64,000 nt of DNA from Streptomyces sp. NRRL WC-3626 (lineage in GTDB: Bacteria > Actinomycetota > Actinomycetes > Streptomycetales > Streptomycetaceae), in NCBI RefSeq assembly GCF_000718785.1, contig NZ_JOCA01000006.1, positions 62,001 to 126,000 on the forward strand, in the 5' to 3' direction. Shown here one piece after another: positions 43,698 to 52,460 of the stretch. A model generated the notes under the pieces. It was given only the letters and a program-made list of their open reading frames with translations, had not been told where the DNA came from and searched no databases. The translations under genes and the position numbers were made by a program. The first letter of the stretch is position 1. Each line of letters opens with the position of its first letter.

Positions 43698-43774
43698 ACG
43701 TACACTTCGCAGGTGCGGTCCGCCCCTCTATGGTCGGAACGGACCGGCGAACAGCAGGAAAGAAGGCAGTGCCC

Positions 43775-44743
43775 ATGACCAGCAACGAGACGCCCCGCGG
43801 CCCCGTCGACTCCTCCCGCGTCCCGCGCTACGCGGGCCCCGCGACCTTCGCCCGGCTGCCACGTCTCGACGAGGTCGGCCGCACCGACGTCGCCGTGGTG
43901 GGCGTGCCCTTCGACTCCGGAGTCTCCTACCGCCCCGGCGCCCGCTTCGGCGGCAACGCCATCCGTGAGGCGTCCCGGCTGCTGCGCCCCTACAACCCCG
44001 CGCAGGACGCCTCCCCCTTCGCCCTCGCCCAGGTCGCGGACGGCGGCGACATCGCCGTGAACCCCTTCAACATCCACGAGGCCGTGGAGACCATCGAGGC
44101 CGCCGCCGACGACCTCCTCGGCACCGGCGCGCGTCTGATGACCCTCGGCGGCGACCACACCATCGCCCTGCCGCTGCTCCGCTCCGTCGCCAGGAAGCAC
44201 GGCCCGGTGGCGCTGCTCCACTTCGACGCCCACCTCGACACGTGGGACACCTACTTCGGCGCCGAGTACACCCACGGCACCCCGTTCCGCCGTGCGGTGG
44301 AGGAGGGCGTCCTCGACACCTCCGCCCTCTCCCACGTCGGCATCCGCGGCCCGCTGTACGGCAAGCAGGACATCACCGACGACGAGAAGATGGGCTTCGG
44401 CATCGTCACCTCCGCCGACGTCTACCGCCGGGGCGCCGACGAGGTCGCCGACCAGCTGCGCCAGCGCATCGGCGACCGCCCGCTGTACATCTCCATCGAC
44501 ATCGACTGCCTCGACCCCGCGCACGCGCCGGGCACCGGCACCCCCGAGGCCGGCGGCATGACCTCCCGCGAGCTCCTGGAGATCCTGCGCGGACTCGCCT
44601 CCTGCAACCTGGTCTCGGCCGACGTCGTCGAGGTGGCACCCGCGTACGACCACGCCGAGATCACGTCGGTGGCCGCGTCCCACACGGCGTACGAGCTGAC
44701 CACGATCATGTCCCGCCAGATTGCCGAGGCCCGCGCGAAGTGA
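43775..44743 (+). CDS. Ureohydrolase: agmatinase or guanidinobutyrase
   Basis: The 322-residue Mn2+ enzyme of the arginase superfamily has all metal motifs: [27 protein letters not shown], and [24 protein letters not shown]. It releases urea from a guanidino compound. Homologues are usually called agmatinase (SpeB). However, no arginine decarboxylase gene is nearby, and the next gene, coupled by overlap, encodes a ThDP decarboxylase, which favours 4-guanidinobutyrate as substrate. The start ATG follows GAAGG by nine bases. Confidence 0.9.
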   Translation: MTSNETPRGPVDSSRVPRYAGPATFARLPRLDEVGRTDVAVVGVPFDSGVSYRPGARFGGNAIREASRLLRPYNPAQDASPFALAQVADGGDIAVNPFNIHEAVETIEAAADDLLGTGARLMTLGGDHTIALPLLRSVARKHGPVALLHFDAHLDTWDTYFGAEYTHGTPFRRAVEEGVLDTSALSHVGIRGPLYGKQDITDDEKMGFGIVTSADVYRRGADEVADQLRQRIGDRPLYISIDIDCLDPAHAPGTGTPEAGGMTSRELLEILRGLASCNLVSADVVEVAPAYDHAEITSVAASHTAYELTTIMSRQIAEARAK

Positions 44744-46425
44744 CTCACGACCACGACCTGGTGCTCCGCCCGACCGCCGCCCAGACGGAGGCCGCGCTGA
44801 ACCCTCCCCCCGGCCGCAACGGCGGAGACCTCGTCGTGGAGACCCTGGCCGGGCTCGGCGCCACCACCGTCTTCGGCCTGCCCGGCCAGCACGCCCTCGG
44901 CGTGTTCGACGCCCTGCGCCGCTCCGACCTGCGCTACATCGGCCTGCGTATGGAGAACAACGCCGGGTTCGCGGCCGACGCGTACGGCCGTATCACCGGT
45001 GAGGCGGCCCCCCTGCTGCTGTCGACCGGCCCGGGCGCCCTCACCTCCCTGGCGGCGCTCCAGGAGGCGGCGGCCGCCTCCGCCCCCGTCCTCGCGATCT
45101 GCAGCCAGGTCCCGACGGCCGGCCTCGGCGGCGGCCGCCACGGTCACCTCCACGAACTCCCCGACCAGTCGGCCGCGTTCCGGGGCGTCGTCAAGTCCGT
45201 CCACACGGTGCGTACGGCGTCCCAGATCCCGTCGGCGATCGCGGCGGCCTGGCAGTCGGCGCTGACCGTGCCGCACGGACCGGTGTGGGTGGAGATCCCG
45301 CAGGACGTCCTCCTCGCCGAGACGATCCTGCCGGTGGTGACGGCGATGGACGCCACCCCGGACGAGTTGCCCCCACGCCCCGAACTGACCGCCCTCGCCG
45401 CTCACCTGCTGGCGACCGCCGAACGCCCGGCGATCATCGCGGGCGGCGGGGTGATCCGCTCCGACGCCTCCGGCAAGCTGAAGCAGCTCGCCGAGCGCGT
45501 CCAGGCCCCGGTGGTCACCACCCCCGGCGGCAAGGGCGCCTTCCCCTGGACCCACCCGCTGTCGCTCCAGTCCTGGCTGGAGGACCGCCACACCACCGAC
45601 TTCCTCGAGGACGCCGACGTGCTCCTCGTCATCGGCTCGGGCCTCGGCGAACTCTCCTCCAACTACCACACGTTCAAGCCCCGCGGCCGCGTCGTCCAGA
45701 TCGAGGCCGACCTCGGCAAACTGGAGTCCAACCACCCCGGCGTCGGCATCCACGCCGACGCCCGCCTCGCCCTCCAGGCACTCCTCGAGACGGTGGAACG
45801 ACGCGAGGACCCGGCCGCGCCCGAGCGGGTACGGGATCTGCTGAACCGCGTACGCGAACGCATCGCCGCGCAGGAACTCACCCTGGAACAGCAGGTGCTG
45901 ACGGCCGTCCGCCGCGCCCTGCCCACCAACTCACCGTCCTTCTGGGACATGACGATCCTGGCCTACTGGGCCTGGTCCGCCTTCGACGCCATGGGCCCCA
46001 ACCACCTGCACTCCGCCCAGGGCGCGGGCGGCCTCGGCTACGGCTTCCCGGCCGCCCTCGGCGCGGCGGCCGCCGACCCCACCCGCCCGGTCCTCGCCGT
46101 CTCCGGCGACGGCGGCGCCCTCTACTCCATCGCCGAACTGGCCACCGCCCGCCAGTACGACCTCGACGTCACCTGGCTGATCGTCGACGACGGCGGCTAC
46201 GGCATCCTCCGCGCATACATGACCGACGCCTTCGGCGAACCCACGGCCACGGAACTCACCCGCCCCGACTACGTCGCCCTGGCGGAGTCCTTCGGCGTCC
46301 CCGGCCTGCGCAGCAGCCCCGAAACCCTGGAACAGGACCTCGCGAAATCCCTGGCCGCACCGGGCCCGTCCGTCGTCGTACTCCCCACCGTCCTGCGGAT
46401 GTTCGCCCCGACACACCTGGACTGA
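44740..46425 (+). CDS. ThDP-dependent decarboxylase, candidate 2-ketoarginine decarboxylase (AruI-like)
   Basis: The 561-residue protein has the three-domain layout of acetolactate synthase and 2-keto-acid decarboxylases: an N-terminal PYR domain with the activating Glu ([22 protein letters not shown]), a central domain ([14 protein letters not shown]) and a C-terminal PP domain with the ThDP motif [34 protein letters not shown]. The GTG start overlaps the ureohydrolase stop (GTGA). ALS-like annotation is common, but in Pseudomonas AruI such a protein decarboxylates 2-ketoarginine. Coupling to a ureohydrolase supports that role here; it is inference. Confidence 0.85.
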   Translation: MTHDHDLVLRPTAAQTEAALNPPPGRNGGDLVVETLAGLGATTVFGLPGQHALGVFDALRRSDLRYIGLRMENNAGFAADAYGRITGEAAPLLLSTGPGALTSLAALQEAAAASAPVLAICSQVPTAGLGGGRHGHLHELPDQSAAFRGVVKSVHTVRTASQIPSAIAAAWQSALTVPHGPVWVEIPQDVLLAETILPVVTAMDATPDELPPRPELTALAAHLLATAERPAIIAGGGVIRSDASGKLKQLAERVQAPVVTTPGGKGAFPWTHPLSLQSWLEDRHTTDFLEDADVLLVIGSGLGELSSNYHTFKPRGRVVQIEADLGKLESNHPGVGIHADARLALQALLETVERREDPAAPERVRDLLNRVRERIAAQELTLEQQVLTAVRRALPTNSPSFWDMTILAYWAWSAFDAMGPNHLHSAQGAGGLGYGFPAALGAAAADPTRPVLAVSGDGGALYSIAELATARQYDLDVTWLIVDDGGYGILRAYMTDAFGEPTATELTRPDYVALAESFGVPGLRSSPETLEQDLAKSLAAPGPSVVVLPTVLRMFAPTHLD

Positions 46426-46434
46426 GCCCCGTCG

Positions 46435-47274
46435 CTACGAGATCGCCCTGAGCCCGCCGTGCCGTGACCCCTCGCGCAGCCGGCCCACGTGCCGGGCCGT
46501 CTCCTCGTCCGCAGGCAGCAGCACGAGCAACTGCTGGGCGTCCGAGGCGAGTTCCAGTGTCTCGCGGCGCAGCCGGAGCTCGTACCCGGAGGGGTGGCGG
46601 AGCCGCAGCACTCCGCGCGGCGGCACCACGTGGGAGTTGAGGCGCCGGGTGAACTCGGGGCCGGCGGCGGGCGCGAGCTCCGCGGCGAGCCACTCCGCGT
46701 TCTCGGCCTTCGGACCGCGCCACAGGTCGAACGCCCGCTCGTCGGCCACGTCGTCCCACTCGGTGAAGTACGCCTTCGCGCGGGCGTCGGTGAACACGTA
46801 CCGGGTGAGGTTCGGGGCGTCGCTCTCCAGCAGCCCCGTACCCTCCGCCAGGGTCTTGTAGGCGTCGGTCCAGGCGAGCAGATCGCCCAGCCGGTTCATC
46901 ACCACCGCGATGCCCGGTTCGAGGAGGCGCAGGGTCTCCCGTACGGACGGGCGGACCTCACGGCGGGCCGGCAGGGGCCCGAGGTGCCCGGTGCACTCGT
47001 CACCGGTGATCTTCGCGAGGTAGCGCAGGTGTTCGCGCTCCGCCGTGTTGAGGGCGAGCGCGTCGCCGAGCGCGTGCAGCACCGCGACCGACGGATTGCG
47101 GTCACGGCCCTGTTCGATCCGAGTCAGGTACTCGACGCTGATCCCGGCCCGTGCGGCGACGTCCGAGCGGCGCAGCCCCGGCGACCTGCGGCGGCCGTGG
47201 TCCGGCAGCCCGAGCTGCTCCGGCTGCACGCTGTCGCGCCTGATCCGTATGAAGTCCCCCAGCGGTGTCCCCAT
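46435..47274 (-). CDS. XRE-family regulator with MmyB-like ligand domain
   Basis: The 279-residue protein has an N-terminal HTH (GLRRSDVAARAGISVEYLTRIEQGRDRNPSVAVLHALGDAL, ~residues 32-75) and a C-terminal MmyB-like PAS-type domain (~residues 105-275; VVMNRLGDLLAWTDAYKTLAEG to GYELRLRRETLELASDAQQLLVLLPADEET). This family is abundant in Streptomyces and usually regulates a divergent oxidoreductase gene, here the flavin reductase 114 bp away; the C-terminal domain is thought to bind fatty-acid-like ligands. It ends 9 bp from the convergent ThDP gene. Confidence 0.88.
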   Translation of the reverse strand: MGTPLGDFIRIRRDSVQPEQLGLPDHGRRRSPGLRRSDVAARAGISVEYLTRIEQGRDRNPSVAVLHALGDALALNTAEREHLRYLAKITGDECTGHLGPLPARREVRPSVRETLRLLEPGIAVVMNRLGDLLAWTDAYKTLAEGTGLLESDAPNLTRYVFTDARAKAYFTEWDDVADERAFDLWRGPKAENAEWLAAELAPAAGPEFTRRLNSHVVPPRGVLRLRHPSGYELRLRRETLELASDAQQLLVLLPADEETARHVGRLREGSRHGGLRAIS

Positions 47275-47388
47275 GACCCCGAGACTAGGACGGCTCCCCG
47301 CCCCGCGCGTAGCGCTCAGGGTGGCCCTGTCGGGGCCAGCCTGAGCACGGTCTGGCTGCACCCGGGACGGGATTCCAGGGTGGAGGGC

Positions 47389-47985
47389 ATGGACAACACC
47401 AAGCACAGGCTCGTGGTCGTCGTCGGCAGCGTCCGCGAGGGACGGTTCGGCCCCGTGGCGGGCTCGTGGGTCGCGGAGCAGGCCCGACAGCACGGCGGAT
47501 TCGACGTGGAGGTCGTCGACCTGGCCGACTTCGACATCCCCACCGAGCTGCCCGCCGTCTCGCCGAAGGCCGCCGGCCACGACTACCCCCGCCCCGAGCG
47601 GCTGGCCCCGCTCACGGCCGCCCTGGACGGCGCCGACGCGTTCATCCTGGTCACGCCGGAGTACAACCACAGCTACCCGGCCTCCCTCAAGGCCGCCGTC
47701 GACTGGCACTACACCCAGTGGGCGGCCAAGCCGGTCGCCTTCGTCAGCTACGGCGGCGCGGCGGGCGGCCGGCACGCGGTGCTGCACCTGGAGAACGTGC
47801 TGACCGAACTCCACGCGGTGACCATCCGCGACGGGCTCGCCTTCCCGCTGTACTACGCCAACTGGAAGGACGGCCGCCCGCTCGACCCCGAGGCCCCCGG
47901 CTACGCCAAGACCCTGCTTGAGCAGCTTTCCTGGTGGGCGGGCGCACTGCGCTCGGCCCGCGAGACCGCCCCCTACCCGGGGTGA
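47389..47985 (+). CDS. NADPH-dependent FMN reductase/quinone reductase-like flavoprotein
   Basis: The ~198-residue flavodoxin-like protein begins MDNTKHRLVVVVGSVREGRFGPVAGSWV, with the FMN-phosphate loop GSVREGRFG. VTPEYNHSYPASLKAAVDW is the family signature and FVSYGGAAGGRHAVLHL the second FMN contact. It reduces FMN, quinones or azo compounds with NADPH. GGAGG is only two bases before this ATG, so the in-frame GTG at 47380 is a possible start. It is divergent from the XRE/MmyB regulator, its probable controller. Confidence 0.9.
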   Translation: MDNTKHRLVVVVGSVREGRFGPVAGSWVAEQARQHGGFDVEVVDLADFDIPTELPAVSPKAAGHDYPRPERLAPLTAALDGADAFILVTPEYNHSYPASLKAAVDWHYTQWAAKPVAFVSYGGAAGGRHAVLHLENVLTELHAVTIRDGLAFPLYYANWKDGRPLDPEAPGYAKTLLEQLSWWAGALRSARETAPYPG

Positions 47986-47995
47986 CGTCCGGGCG

Positions 47996-48352
47996 TCAGC
48001 AGGCCCCCGGGCCCACCCCGTCGATGCGGCCGCCGAAGTCGCCGAGGTAGCGGGAGCGCCAGTCGCCGTTGAAGACGTCCCGCTTCTCCACCGGCTGCCA
48101 GTTCACGAAACAGGCCCGGGTACTGGCCACGGCCGAGCCGACGTGATCGTGCAGCCGGGGCGGCATGTCGCGGTAGCCGCTGCGCGCGGTCCACTCCCAG
48201 TAGTCGCCCTTGAAGCCCTCCTTGCTCCAGAAGCACACCGACCCGTCCGAGCAGGACGGGGGAGCGGCGGGGGCGGCGGACGCCGCATGGGCCGGCAGCA
48301 GCAGGGCGGTCAGGGCGAGGGCGGCGGCAAGGGACCAGGAACGAGTCTTCAC
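47996..48352 (-). CDS. Secreted peptidase-inhibitor I36-type protein
   Basis: The 118-residue preprotein starts at a GTG after GGAGAG, giving KTRSWSLAAALALTALLLPAHAASA, a clear signal peptide. The mature domain (CSDGSVCFWSKEGFKGDYWEWTARSGYRDMPPRLHDHVGSAVASTRACFVNWQPVEKRDVFNGDWRSRYLGDFGGRIDGVGPGAC) is a crystallin-like fold with four Cys. It resembles the I36 family typified by the Streptomyces metalloproteinase inhibitor SMPI, though many relatives have no tested inhibitor activity. It is convergent with the flavin reductase. Confidence 0.85.
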   Translation of the reverse strand: MKTRSWSLAAALALTALLLPAHAASAAPAAPPSCSDGSVCFWSKEGFKGDYWEWTARSGYRDMPPRLHDHVGSAVASTRACFVNWQPVEKRDVFNGDWRSRYLGDFGGRIDGVGPGAC

Positions 48353-48721
48353 GGCACTCTCCAGTCGGGCGTCACGGAACACACGGGAGTGCCCCGGCGA
48401 ACCCGCCGGGGCACTCCCATGTTCATGGCGGGCCGTGGCCGATCGGCCGGGCTTGCGGCCCACACCACCCGATGGAGCGAACCGGAGTCTCGACGGCGTA
48501 CCACCCCCGCCGTTTGGTGGAGCCGTTCACGCGGGGCGTGCGCGCTCGGCGTCACCGGACCGGTACTCCATGGGGGGCCTACGTTCCCGTCTGCGGAATA
48601 TTGATCATTCGATCGGCTGCGGAGGCGATCCGGTGAACGATAGGTTCCCTGAGGTCGCAGGCTTCCCGGCCGGGCCGCCGTCAGACGTGGCCATTACGCT
48701 GAGCGGGGAGAGGAGGACGGC
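48353..48721. other. Divergent region between I36 gene and rloA
   Basis: This 369-bp gap contains a strong hairpin at 48385-48418 and a less GC-rich stretch (48590-48720) that probably holds the rloA promoter, ending in the ribosome binding site AGGAGG at 48710. No coding frame is convincing. The base composition shifts here from core to accessory DNA. Confidence 0.5.
48385..48418. terminator. Strong hairpin upstream of the I36 gene
   Basis: A 15-bp perfect stem (GGGAGTGCCCCGGCG with its complement) with loop AACC sits 33 bp before the I36 start. It looks like a terminator without a surviving upstream gene, or a leader structure of the I36 mRNA. Confidence 0.5.
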
Positions 48722-49999
48722 TTGCTACTGAGATTCCGCGTCGCGAACGTACGGTCCCTGCGGGACGAGCAGGAGCTGTCCTTTGTCGCGCCCGGCGACG
48801 GACAGGGCGCCTCGGCGAACCTGGTGGATCTCGCGGGCGGCGGATCCCTCTCCGTGCTCCCGCTGATCGGCATTTTCGGGGCCAACGCCTCCGGCAAGTC
48901 CAACGTGCTGACCGCGATGACGGACATGAGCAAGGCGGTCCTCAACTCCTACGCGCACTGGGCCTCTTACGACGGCATCCCGCGCCAGGTCTTCTCCCTG
49001 GACCCCAAGAGCGAGAGTGAACCCTCCTTCTTCGAGGTCGATGTCGTCATCGACGGGGTCCGCTGGACGTACGGTTTCGAGCTCGGTGCCAAGCGCGTCG
49101 AGTCCGAGTGGCTGCACAGCTACCCGCACGGCCACCGTCAGCAGTGGCTCGACCGTGACGCCTCCCGGCCGGACGTCTTCAAGTGGCCCGGTGGCCGGGT
49201 CAGGGACCGCGCCCAGCTCGTACGGCGTACGAGGCCGAACGCCCTGCTGCTCTCCACGGCCGGCACGGACAACCATCCGCAGCTCTCCCCGCTGTTCCAC
49301 TGGTTCCGCCGCAACTTCTGGATGATCAGCCCTGAGGTCGAGCGGGACGAGCGCGCGCGGTACACCACGAAGGAACTGTCAGGCCCAAGGGCCACCAGGA
49401 TCCAGGAGCTGTTGAGGGTCGCCGACCTCGGCATCACCGGAGCGACGGTCGTCCAGGACGGCCCGGGCCAGGACACGGTGAAGTTGACGCACCACTCGGG
49501 TGCCGGAGACGTGTCCTTCGACTGGCAGGAGGAGTCCTACGGCACCCGGTCCTGGTTCGCCCTCCTGGGCCCTCTCCTCCTCGCCCTGGACGAGGGCGCG
49601 GTCCTGCTCGTCGACGAACTCGACGCCAGCCTGCACTCTCGCTTCGCGGCCGAGGTCGTCCGGCTCTTCCACGACCCGTACGCGAACCCCAAGGGCGCCC
49701 AGCTGGTCTTCACGTCGCACGACGCGACGGTGCTCACCACCCCGAGCGGCGAGCGGCTCCTCGACCCGGCGCAGGTGTGGCTGACGGAGAAGGACAAGGA
49801 CGGGGCGACCGAGCTGTATCCGCTCACCGACGCGGAGCCGGGCGAGGATGAGGACCTCACGCAGTCCTATCTCGCGGGGGCCTTCGGCGGGGTTCCGGCT
49901 CTCCTGGAGGGGCAGATCGCGCGGAGGCTGCTGGTGGCGCGTGAGGCCGGCGCGTACGACGGGACAGGCGAGCGAGCGGACGGGGCGGGGCGCGACTGA
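48722..49999 (+). CDS. rloA: RloA-like AAA ATPase of an RloAB/AbiL defence pair
   Basis: The 425-residue ATPase starts at a TTG five bases after AGGAGG, giving MLLRFRVANVRSLRDEQELSF. Walker A is G53-ANASGKS60 and Walker B is near residues 293-304 (AVLLVDELDASLH), followed by QLVFTSHDATVLT. This is the AAA_15/SMC-like form seen in AbiL, RloA and the AriA protein of PARIS. Such ATPases hold a TOPRIM partner inactive until phage infection. The stop overlaps the rloB start (TGATG), so the pair is coupled. Symbol by family resemblance. Confidence 0.85.
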   Translation: MLLRFRVANVRSLRDEQELSFVAPGDGQGASANLVDLAGGGSLSVLPLIGIFGANASGKSNVLTAMTDMSKAVLNSYAHWASYDGIPRQVFSLDPKSESEPSFFEVDVVIDGVRWTYGFELGAKRVESEWLHSYPHGHRQQWLDRDASRPDVFKWPGGRVRDRAQLVRRTRPNALLLSTAGTDNHPQLSPLFHWFRRNFWMISPEVERDERARYTTKELSGPRATRIQELLRVADLGITGATVVQDGPGQDTVKLTHHSGAGDVSFDWQEESYGTRSWFALLGPLLLALDEGAVLLVDELDASLHSRFAAEVVRLFHDPYANPKGAQLVFTSHDATVLTTPSGERLLDPAQVWLTEKDKDGATELYPLTDAEPGEDEDLTQSYLAGAFGGVPALLEGQIARRLLVAREAGAYDGTGERADGAGRD

Positions 50000-50679
50000 T
50001 GGGGCGGGCGCAGAAGGGCAGGGACTCGTGGGAGCGTCCGGCCCGGCGGGGCGGGCAGCGTAAGCGCCAGGTCTTCATCTTCACCGAGGGCAAGGTGACC
50101 GAGCCCTCGTACTTGGACATCCTCAAGGACCGGGGCGTCCCACTTCCCGACCAGGTTCCGGTGGAGATGCACATCGCCAACCGCAAGGCGGACAGCGGGC
50201 GCAAGCCGCTCGACCTCGTCGAGCAGGCGGTCAGGCTGAAGCGCGAAGAGGACCGCAAGGCGAAGCGGGCCAAACTGGAGGCCAAGTACCTGCCTCAGTT
50301 CTGGTGCCTCTTCGACCACGACAACTACACGTACGTCCGCGACGCACTGGGTGAGGCGGAGAAGGCGGGCATCGGCGTCGCCTTCTCGCATCCGTGCTTC
50401 GAGGTGTGGCGCCTCGCGCACTACAAGCCGGTCAGCGGCTCGTTCGGTGGGGTGTGCGACGGGGCGGCCGGTCGGCTCCCGTTCCAGCGGGGCTCCCAGG
50501 ACGCCAAGACCCCCAAGGTCGTCCTGCCGGAGCAGGTCCTGGGCCGCTACAAGGCGGCTCGGAAGAACGCCGAGCGGATGAACGGCCAGCACGCGGCGCA
50601 TGTGGGCAAGTGGGACAGGGACCCTTACACGGACGTGCACGAGTTCGTGGAGAAGGCGCTGCACATCGACGCGTACTGA
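49999..50679 (+). CDS. rloB: RloB-like TOPRIM-type effector
   Basis: The 226-residue protein begins with ~22 basic residues, then VFIFTEGKVTEPSYLDIL, whose Glu30 matches the catalytic Glu of TOPRIM-like RloB/DUF4435 proteins. The metal-binding Asp-x-Asp appears at D106-H-D108 (FWCLFDHDNY). A conserved segment GVAFSHPCFEVWRLAHYKP follows. It is expected to be a nuclease toxin released by the ATPase partner during phage attack. Order, overlap and domain pairing fit the known RloA-RloB unit; activity is not shown. Confidence 0.83.
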   Translation: MGRAQKGRDSWERPARRGGQRKRQVFIFTEGKVTEPSYLDILKDRGVPLPDQVPVEMHIANRKADSGRKPLDLVEQAVRLKREEDRKAKRAKLEAKYLPQFWCLFDHDNYTYVRDALGEAEKAGIGVAFSHPCFEVWRLAHYKPVSGSFGGVCDGAAGRLPFQRGSQDAKTPKVVLPEQVLGRYKAARKNAERMNGQHAAHVGKWDRDPYTDVHEFVEKALHIDAY

Positions 50680-50707
50680 CTGCTCTGGATGTGGGTGTGT
50701 GCCGGGG

Positions 50708-50854
50708 CAGTTGGCGTTCCTTGAAAGGCTCGATGCTGTAGACGGTCAACGACTGGCAGAGACCGCCGAGCTTGCGAAATTGCGCCAACTTAAGCAGGGG
50801 CTTGTGGATGACCTGTTGACGGGGTGCGTTGAGGTCTCTGCTATGGCGGCCTGA
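50708..50854 (+). pseudogene. C-terminal relic of a type I restriction specificity subunit (HsdS)
   Basis: The frame reads ...LERLDAVDGQRLAETAELAKLRQLKQGLVDDLLTGCVEVS and stops at 50854. LRQLKQGLVDDLLTG with a preceding coiled coil is the hallmark of the HsdS C-terminus (usual form KLRxLKQGLMDDLLTGRVRV). Nothing resembling the DNA-recognition domains, hsdM or hsdR remains. Wobble bases are less GC-rich than in core genes (TTG, AAA, CTT, GTT codons), suggesting foreign origin. RloA/RloB were named for linkage to type I restriction loci, so this is probably the remnant of the original island. Confidence 0.7.
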
Positions 50855-50917
50855 GCGAACGCCGTCCAGCCCTCGCCGCGGGCGGGGGCCGGACGAGGGA
50901 AGAGGGGCGGGGAGTAG

Positions 50918-51139
50918 TCAGGTGAGGAAGTTCTTGACCTTGACCGCTGTGACGAACGCCGTCCATCCAGTCGACGGGAAGACCAGGGCGGGGCCCTCTG
51001 GGGTCTTGGAGTCGCGTACAGGCACACCTGCAGGGTGGTCGTCCAGAACTTCCAGGCAGCTACCGCCTTGGTCGTTGCTGTAGGAGGACTTTCGCCAGCC
51101 CCTCAGTGCCTCTGCGTTCGGTATCGCTCGGTCAGCCAT
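50918..51139 (-). CDS. DUF397 protein (73 aa)
   Basis: The small protein starts MADRAIPNAEALRGWRKSSYSNDQGGSCLEVLDDHPAGVPVRDSKTPEGPALVFPSTGWTAFVTAVK. WRKSSYSNDQGGSCLEV and VPVRDSK are DUF397 landmarks. Genes of this type sit downstream of DUF5753-type XRE regulators (as in BldB/WhiJ-like systems) and probably encode small partner or antagonist proteins. It overlaps the XRE gene by 8 bp and shares its transcript. Confidence 0.9.
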   Translation of the reverse strand: MADRAIPNAEALRGWRKSSYSNDQGGSCLEVLDDHPAGVPVRDSKTPEGPALVFPSTGWTAFVTAVKVKNFLT

Positions 51140-51923
51140 GTTCGTAGTCCCTTGCTGTTGCCCTGAGCAGAGCCAGTGATTCCTTGAGCGGCAGAGCGTT
51201 GCCCAGTGCGAAATCGTAGCGATGCTGCAGTTCCTGAACCACTGATGGACTGTCGTGGATCTTCCCCATGTACAGGCCTTCGCCATAGGCCACGGGCGGC
51301 TGATCCTCGAACCACATCAGCGTGAGCATGTTGCTCATGAGGGGATGCATGCCCAACGTGAACGGGAGAAGGTGCAGTTGGATCCGTTCGGCCTCGGCGA
51401 GTCTGATGAGGTGGTTGATCTGCTCCGCCATGATGTCCGGACCGCCGATACAGCGTCGCAACACCGCCTCGTCCAGTAGCGCCCACACTACGGGTGTCAC
51501 TGGGTCGGCAAGGATCTTTGCGCGTTCCAGGCGTGTGACAAGGCGCCTGTCACGTTCGTGGTCACTCGCCGGAGGGAACGGCATGCTCAGAACCGCACGT
51601 GCGTACCTCTCCGTCTGCAGGATGCCGGGGATGAACGACAGGGCGAACTCCCGGATCATCGTCGCCTGCTGTTCGAGCTGAAGGGCGGCCTCGAAGTACC
51701 CCGCGACAGCGGTGTCGTCGTCCGGTAGGAAGCTGCTGAGTACATCGCCCGTGTTCAGCGCCCTGTCGAGGCGTGTCGCGTCCTCCTTGGAGGGGGTGCG
51801 CCGGCCCGCCTCGATGTGCGCGATGTGCGAACGCGTCATGACGGCGGCCGTCGCCAGCTCCTGTTGCGTCAGCCCGGCCGTCTCTCGCTGCGCCTTCAAC
51901 CACTCCCCATAGATGTTGCTCAT
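51132..51923 (-). CDS. XRE/DUF5753 regulator paired with DUF397
   Basis: The 263-residue protein has an N-terminal HTH (GLTQQELATAAVMTRSHIAHIEAGRRTPSKEDATRLDRAL) and a C-terminal DUF5753 domain (IREFALSFIPGILQTERYARAVL, LLDEAVLRRCIGGPDIMAEQINHLI, IQLHLLPFTLGMHPLMSNMLTLMWFEDQPPVAYGE). It is a WhiJ-like regulator; Streptomyces genomes carry dozens, each usually with its DUF397 gene. The target is probably local. Several codons are less GC-biased than in core genes, in line with the accessory neighbourhood. Confidence 0.92.
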   Translation of the reverse strand: MSNIYGEWLKAQRETAGLTQQELATAAVMTRSHIAHIEAGRRTPSKEDATRLDRALNTGDVLSSFLPDDDTAVAGYFEAALQLEQQATMIREFALSFIPGILQTERYARAVLSMPFPPASDHERDRRLVTRLERAKILADPVTPVVWALLDEAVLRRCIGGPDIMAEQINHLIRLAEAERIQLHLLPFTLGMHPLMSNMLTLMWFEDQPPVAYGEGLYMGKIHDSPSVVQELQHRYDFALGNALPLKESLALLRATARDYEHG

Positions 51924-52088
51924 CGTCAGCTCCCGTGTGACAGATGCGTAGTCACATCCGACCCTCTGGCGAGCCTAGCCCGACCGGTCTCACTCTGTGA
52001 GTGGATCGCTACACAGCGATGTCCATGCACGTCGACCTGCCCCTCGGGCGCGGAAGACCCCCGCGACCGCTACCGACGGCCCGGGGGC

Positions 52089-52460
52089 ATGGCCCTCAAC
52101 CTCACTGGAGTTGAAGACGTGTTGCACCGTATTGCCCTCCTCGCCGAGCCGCTGCTCCGGCTACTGTGGCCCTCCTCTGGGCGCCATCGGGGAGCAGCCC
52201 GGTCCACCCCCGCGCCGGCCACCCCCGTCACACCCAGCCGCCGCCCCTCCCCGTACGAGGCTCTCCTTCATGGTGAGGACTTCCGGCTCGTCCGCCCCTA
52301 CCTCCTCGCCTGCGAACAACGCGCGCAGGCCAAGCAGCAGCGCGCCCGTCGCCGTACCCTCTGGCTCGCGGTGCACGGCATCGACGTAGGGCCACGGCGC
52401 ATCCACGGTGTCGATGTCGGCTCGCGGCGGACCCGGGGGAACGAGGTGGCTGCCGCGTGA
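52089..52460 (+). CDS. Unknown basic protein next to the XRE/DUF397 pair (123 aa)
   Basis: The proposed start gives MALNLTGVEDVLHRIALLAEPLLRLLWPSSGRHRG. Residues ~45-65 are Pro/Thr/Ser-rich. The C-terminal half has YEALLHGEDFRLVRPYLLACEQRAQAKQQRARRRTLWLAVHGID, followed by an imperfect internal repeat (HGIDVGPRRI and HGVDVGSRRT). The gene end overlaps the next start (GTGA). No function is recognised. Small proteins like this are common beside DUF397 pairs. Confidence 0.6.
   Translation: MALNLTGVEDVLHRIALLAEPLLRLLWPSSGRHRGAARSTPAPATPVTPSRRPSPYEALLHGEDFRLVRPYLLACEQRAQAKQQRARRRTLWLAVHGIDVGPRRIHGVDVGSRRTRGNEVAAA

Noticed and set aside
43775-44743. Arginase
   Set aside because: The N-terminal region and the [19 protein letters not shown] motif fit agmatinase/guanidinobutyrase better than arginase.
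51816-52088. Longer N-terminus for the unknown gene at 52089
   Set aside because: The extension runs antisense through the start of the XRE gene and its promoter.
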